Source of the DNA: Stenotrophomonas sp.
GTDB lineage: Bacteria > Pseudomonadota > Gammaproteobacteria > Xanthomonadales > Xanthomonadaceae
Length of the DNA stretch: 7,871 nucleotides
Direction of reading: 5' to 3'
Assembly (NCBI GenBank): GCA_003248565.1
Contig: QFOV01000149.1
Span: forward strand, 1 to 7,871
In this document: positions 5,619 to 7,871 of the stretch, one piece after another
Numbering within the stretch: the first letter of the stretch is position 1
Layout: every line of letters begins with the position of its first letter
Notes under the pieces: model-generated
What the model saw: the letters and a program-made list of their open reading frames with translations, nothing else
The model's database searches: none
What the model was told of the DNA's origin: nothing
Program-made: the position numbers and the translations under genes

Positions 5619-5642
5619 CTGCCGAGCATGGCTCGGCACTAC
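5619..5642 (-). repeat. SMAG-like REP element 3, inverted
   Basis: This is the exact reverse complement of element 1 (24 of 24 bases), with the GTAG head at 5639-5642 on the minus strand. Elements 1 and 3 point towards each other and bracket the duplicated modules. Confidence 0.8.
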
Positions 5643-5647
5643 ATAAG

Positions 5648-5675
5648 AAAAAGCCCGGCTTTCGCCGGGCTTTTT
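5648..5675. terminator. Strong bidirectional rho-independent terminator between mltD and ppiD
   Basis: AAAAAGCCCGGC (5648-5659) pairs perfectly with GCCGGGCTTTTT (5664-5675) around TTTC. The A run and the T run give a U tract in either direction. It lies 20 bp past the ppiD stop on the minus strand and can also stop transcripts from gloB-mltD. Confidence 0.9.
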
Positions 5676-5695
5676 GTTTGTTGATGCTCAGGTGC

Positions 5696-7657
5696 TCAGA
5701 GCTGGGATTCCTGCACCTGCACCTTGTAGCGCTTGCGCATGCCGTCGACGTAGGCCTTGGCTGCGGCGGCGCCGTCGATCTGGCTCAGCTGGTCCTTGAG
5801 CATGGCCTGCTGCGCTTCCGGCACTTCGGCCGGGTTGCCCGGGGTCACCTTGGTGACCGCGAACACGGCATAGCGGCCCGGCTCCATCTCGACCTTGCCA
5901 TAGCTCGGCTTGTCGCCGACCGGAGCCGCGGCGGTGAATGCAGCGCGGTTGGCTTCAGCGGTCGGCATCGGCGCGGTGCGCGGCAGGCCCGGCATCGGCA
6001 GCAACTGCAGCTGCTCGCTACCAGCCAATGCCTGCAGGGTCTGGCCAGCATTCAACTTGGCCAGCAGGGCATCAGCCGCCTTCTTCGAGGCTTCTTCGGA
6101 ACGGTGCGCACGTACCGCGGCAATCACCTGCTCACGCGCCTGCGCAAGCGGAATCGCCTGCTCCGGGGTGTGTGCGGTAACGCGGACCATGACCGTGTGG
6201 TTCGGAGCCAGTTCGATCGGGTCGCTGACCGTACCGTCTTCCTTCAACGTGTCGGAGAACACAGCCTTCAGCACGGCCGGATTGGCAGCGATGCCGCTGG
6301 CGGTGGCGCGGTTGAACGGACCCAGGGTCTGCACCGGCAGGCCAACTTCCTTGGCTGCGCCACCCAGCTCGGTCGGGTTCTTGTAAACCAGATCGACCAG
6401 GCGACCGCTCAGCTCATTGAATGCCTTCTCGGTATCTGCCTGCAGCTGCTCGGCAGCCAACTGGTCACGCACTTCCTCGAACGGACGGCCTTCGCCACCC
6501 TTGATCTCGCGCAGCTTCAACACGTGGTAGCCAAACTCGGTCTTGACCGGGCCGACCACATCCCCGGCCTTCATCGCGAACAGCGCGTCTTCGAACGGCT
6601 TGACCATCACGCCCTTCTCAACCCAGCCCAGGTCGCCACCGGAATCCTTGGAGCCCGGATCTTCCGAGTTGGCCTTGGCCAGCGCGGCGAAATCGGCACC
6701 CGGCTGCTTGGCCTCTGCGGCCAGCTTGGCAGCCTTGGCCTCGGCGGCCTTCTCATCGCTGCCCTTGGCAATCAGGATGTGCGAAGCCAGACGCTGGTCG
6801 GCGCTGACAAAACGCGCCTTCTCGTCTTCATAGCGCTGACGCAGCGTGGCTTCGTCAGCCGCCGTCGCGGCCGGCATGCTCGCAGCATTGAGCTCGACGT
6901 ACTCGATGGTGACGCTTTCCGGCTGACGGAAGTCCTTCGGATGCGCCTTGTACCACTGGTCGATCTCGGCGTCCGTGACCGCTGCAGTATCAGGCGCAAC
7001 GACCGGCAACAGTGCGAATTCCACGTCGCGGGTTTCGCCCAACAGCTTCAGCAGACGCTCGCTTTCGCCCTTGGTTGTGAAGCCCGATTGGGCCAGTGCC
7101 GAAGGAATGATCGACTGCTGCAGGCTAGAGCGCACCAGCTGTTCGAACATCGCCGGCGTACGCGGCGGCATGCTCTGGGCAAGCGCCAGGCGGTACTGGT
7201 CCGGATCGAACTTGCCATCCTTCTGGAAGCCTGGAATCGCCGCGATGTAGTCGCGCACGGCCTTGTCGCCGATGACGATATGCGCGTCTTCGGCAGCCAG
7301 ACGCACAACCTGCTCGTCGATCAGCTGGTCGAGCACGAGGCGCTTGTTCTCGGCGGTTTCAAACTCGCGCGGGTCGAAGTTGTCGCCCTGCTGCTCACGC
7401 GCCTGCATGCGCGCCTGTTCAAAACGGGTACGGAAGTCCTCGACGCTGACTTCGTGGTGGTTCCAAAGGAACGACATCGGCCACCATGACGGTGCCGAGG
7501 TCCACCACGACGGCGGCGCCGACACTTTGGCAACGTTCTGTGCGCCGACGCCACCGAGGTAGCTGTTGTCGATCACAAACAGGAACGGGATCATCAACAG
7601 GCCCATGATCACCGTAACGATCCAGCCTGAGGTCTTGTCGCGAAGTTTCTGCAGCAT
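5696..7657 (-). CDS. ppiD: Peptidyl-prolyl cis-trans isomerase D, membrane-anchored periplasmic chaperone
   Basis: This 653-residue protein (E. coli PpiD 623) assists folding of exported proteins near the Sec translocon. It has a short cytoplasmic N-terminus, one membrane helix at about 12-29 (GWIVTVIMGLLMIPFLFVI), a Trp-rich stretch at 47-65, a SurA_N-like chaperone region at about 69-230, a parvulin domain at about 287-384, and a C-terminal chaperone part. Parvulin residues that fit an active site are H293, D333, F355 and H378, with GGDLGW (340-345). E. coli PpiD's parvulin domain is reported inactive, so this may differ. The frame is open to 7846, but the upstream part runs through the tRNA terminator and tRNA-Asp. 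MLQKLRDKTSGW at 7657 is the family start. No strong Shine-Dalgarno is seen. Confidence 0.94.
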   Translation of the reverse strand: MLQKLRDKTSGWIVTVIMGLLMIPFLFVIDNSYLGGVGAQNVAKVSAPPSWWTSAPSWWPMSFLWNHHEVSVEDFRTRFEQARMQAREQQGDNFDPREFETAENKRLVLDQLIDEQVVRLAAEDAHIVIGDKAVRDYIAAIPGFQKDGKFDPDQYRLALAQSMPPRTPAMFEQLVRSSLQQSIIPSALAQSGFTTKGESERLLKLLGETRDVEFALLPVVAPDTAAVTDAEIDQWYKAHPKDFRQPESVTIEYVELNAASMPAATAADEATLRQRYEDEKARFVSADQRLASHILIAKGSDEKAAEAKAAKLAAEAKQPGADFAALAKANSEDPGSKDSGGDLGWVEKGVMVKPFEDALFAMKAGDVVGPVKTEFGYHVLKLREIKGGEGRPFEEVRDQLAAEQLQADTEKAFNELSGRLVDLVYKNPTELGGAAKEVGLPVQTLGPFNRATASGIAANPAVLKAVFSDTLKEDGTVSDPIELAPNHTVMVRVTAHTPEQAIPLAQAREQVIAAVRAHRSEEASKKAADALLAKLNAGQTLQALAGSEQLQLLPMPGLPRTAPMPTAEANRAAFTAAAPVGDKPSYGKVEMEPGRYAVFAVTKVTPGNPAEVPEAQQAMLKDQLSQIDGAAAAKAYVDGMRKRYKVQVQESQL

Positions 7658-7689
7658 GGGCAAATCGAGGCCTGAGTGGCGAGCCGGGC

Positions 7690-7719
7690 AGTTTAACCCG
7701 CTTCCTGCCCCGCGCCCAA
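7690..7719 (-). promoter_or_regulatory. Candidate promoter for ppiD
   Basis: On the minus strand TTGGGC (7714-7719), an 18-bp spacer and TAAACT (7690-7695) precede the ppiD start by about 32 bp. It lies between the tRNA-Asp terminator and the gene, so ppiD needs a promoter here. The match is moderate. Confidence 0.4.
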
Positions 7720-7743
7720 CTCGGCCGCTGCCAATAGCGGGGC

Positions 7744-7776
7744 AAAAAAAAGCCCCCGGCTTGCGCCGAGGGCTTT
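7744..7776 (-). terminator. Rho-independent terminator of tRNA-Asp
   Basis: On the minus strand AAAGCCCTCGGC pairs with GCCGGGGGCTTT (one G-U pair) around GCAA and runs into eight T residues (A run 7744-7751). It begins 8 nt past the tRNA 3' end and isolates ppiD from tRNA transcription. Confidence 0.88.
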
Positions 7777-7784
7777 GAGACATC

Positions 7785-7861
7785 TGGCGGAGCGGACGGG
7801 ACTCGAACCCGCGACCTCCGGCGTGACAGGCCAGCATTCTAACCAACTGAACTACCGCTCC
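7785..7861 (-). tRNA. tRNA-Asp, anticodon GTC
   Basis: The minus strand gives a 77-nt tRNA with acceptor stem GGAGCGG/CCGCTCC, discriminator G and encoded CCA. The D arm contains TTCAGTTGGTTAGAA. The anticodon stem CTGGC/GCCGG encloses CTGTCAC with anticodon GTC, and the T arm carries GTTCGAGTCCC. Its promoter is outside the window. Confidence 0.97.
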
Positions 7862-7871
7862 ACATTTAATT

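Noticed and set aside
5177..5642. CRISPR array
   Set aside because: The repeats are only two tandem modules of about 200 bp with internal inverted repeats, the spacers are related to each other, and no cas genes are present. The structure fits REP/SMAG-type elements.
5510..7489. 659-codon plus-strand open frame covering the ppiD region
   Set aside because: It starts in the repeat array and runs antisense through ppiD. Its translation has no recognisable domain and is rich in residues produced by reverse reading of GC-rich codons. ppiD in the opposite strand has a clear full-length family match.
7658..7846. 63-codon N-terminal extension of ppiD
   Set aside because: It would be encoded across the tRNA-Asp gene and its terminator. 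The membrane-anchor start at 7657 matches the family.

Overview
The window looks like chromosomal DNA of a Stenotrophomonas-type gammaproteobacterium (Xanthomonadaceae). The evidence is high GC with strong G/C third positions, Xanthomonad-like protein sequences, and intergenic GTAG-headed palindromes of the kind known as SMAG repeats in Stenotrophomonas maltophilia. The genus call rests on recognition by eye, not on a database search.

Layout from left to right. Positions 1-101 are the end of an IS3-family insertion sequence: an orfA start on the minus strand and a probable terminal inverted repeat. Positions 102-224 hold no recognisable gene but contain a perfect 12-bp tandem repeat. Next comes a minus-strand tRNA-Ser(CGA) with its own terminator and a good sigma70-type promoter. 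A PP2C-type Ser/Thr phosphatase gene (558-1262, plus) converges on a tight minus-strand operon reading yafS-like methyltransferase, rnhA, dnaQ (3159 to 1301). Only 11 bp away, gloB starts on the plus strand and overlaps mltD by ATGA (3171-5149). Positions 5150-5695 contain no gene. They hold two tandem copies of a roughly 200-bp palindromic module, SMAG/REP-like hairpins, and a strong terminator shared by the converging mltD and ppiD transcripts. ppiD (7657-5696, minus) follows, then a terminator and a minus-strand tRNA-Asp(GTC) that ends the window.

Functionally this is mostly housekeeping DNA. DnaQ proofreads replication, RnhA removes RNA-DNA hybrids, GloB detoxifies methylglyoxal adducts, MltD remodels peptidoglycan, and PpiD is an inner-membrane chaperone for exported proteins. 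The set mltD, gloB, yafS, rnhA, dnaQ is also clustered in Escherichia coli, so this is an old conserved neighbourhood. I see no undescribed multi-gene system. The points most worth a second look are the duplicated palindromic module between mltD and ppiD, the Trp-rich segment in PpiD, the divergent gloB/methyltransferase start region that looks leaderless on both sides, the motif-I-less methyltransferase, and the tRNA-Ser edge with its IS and tandem repeat.
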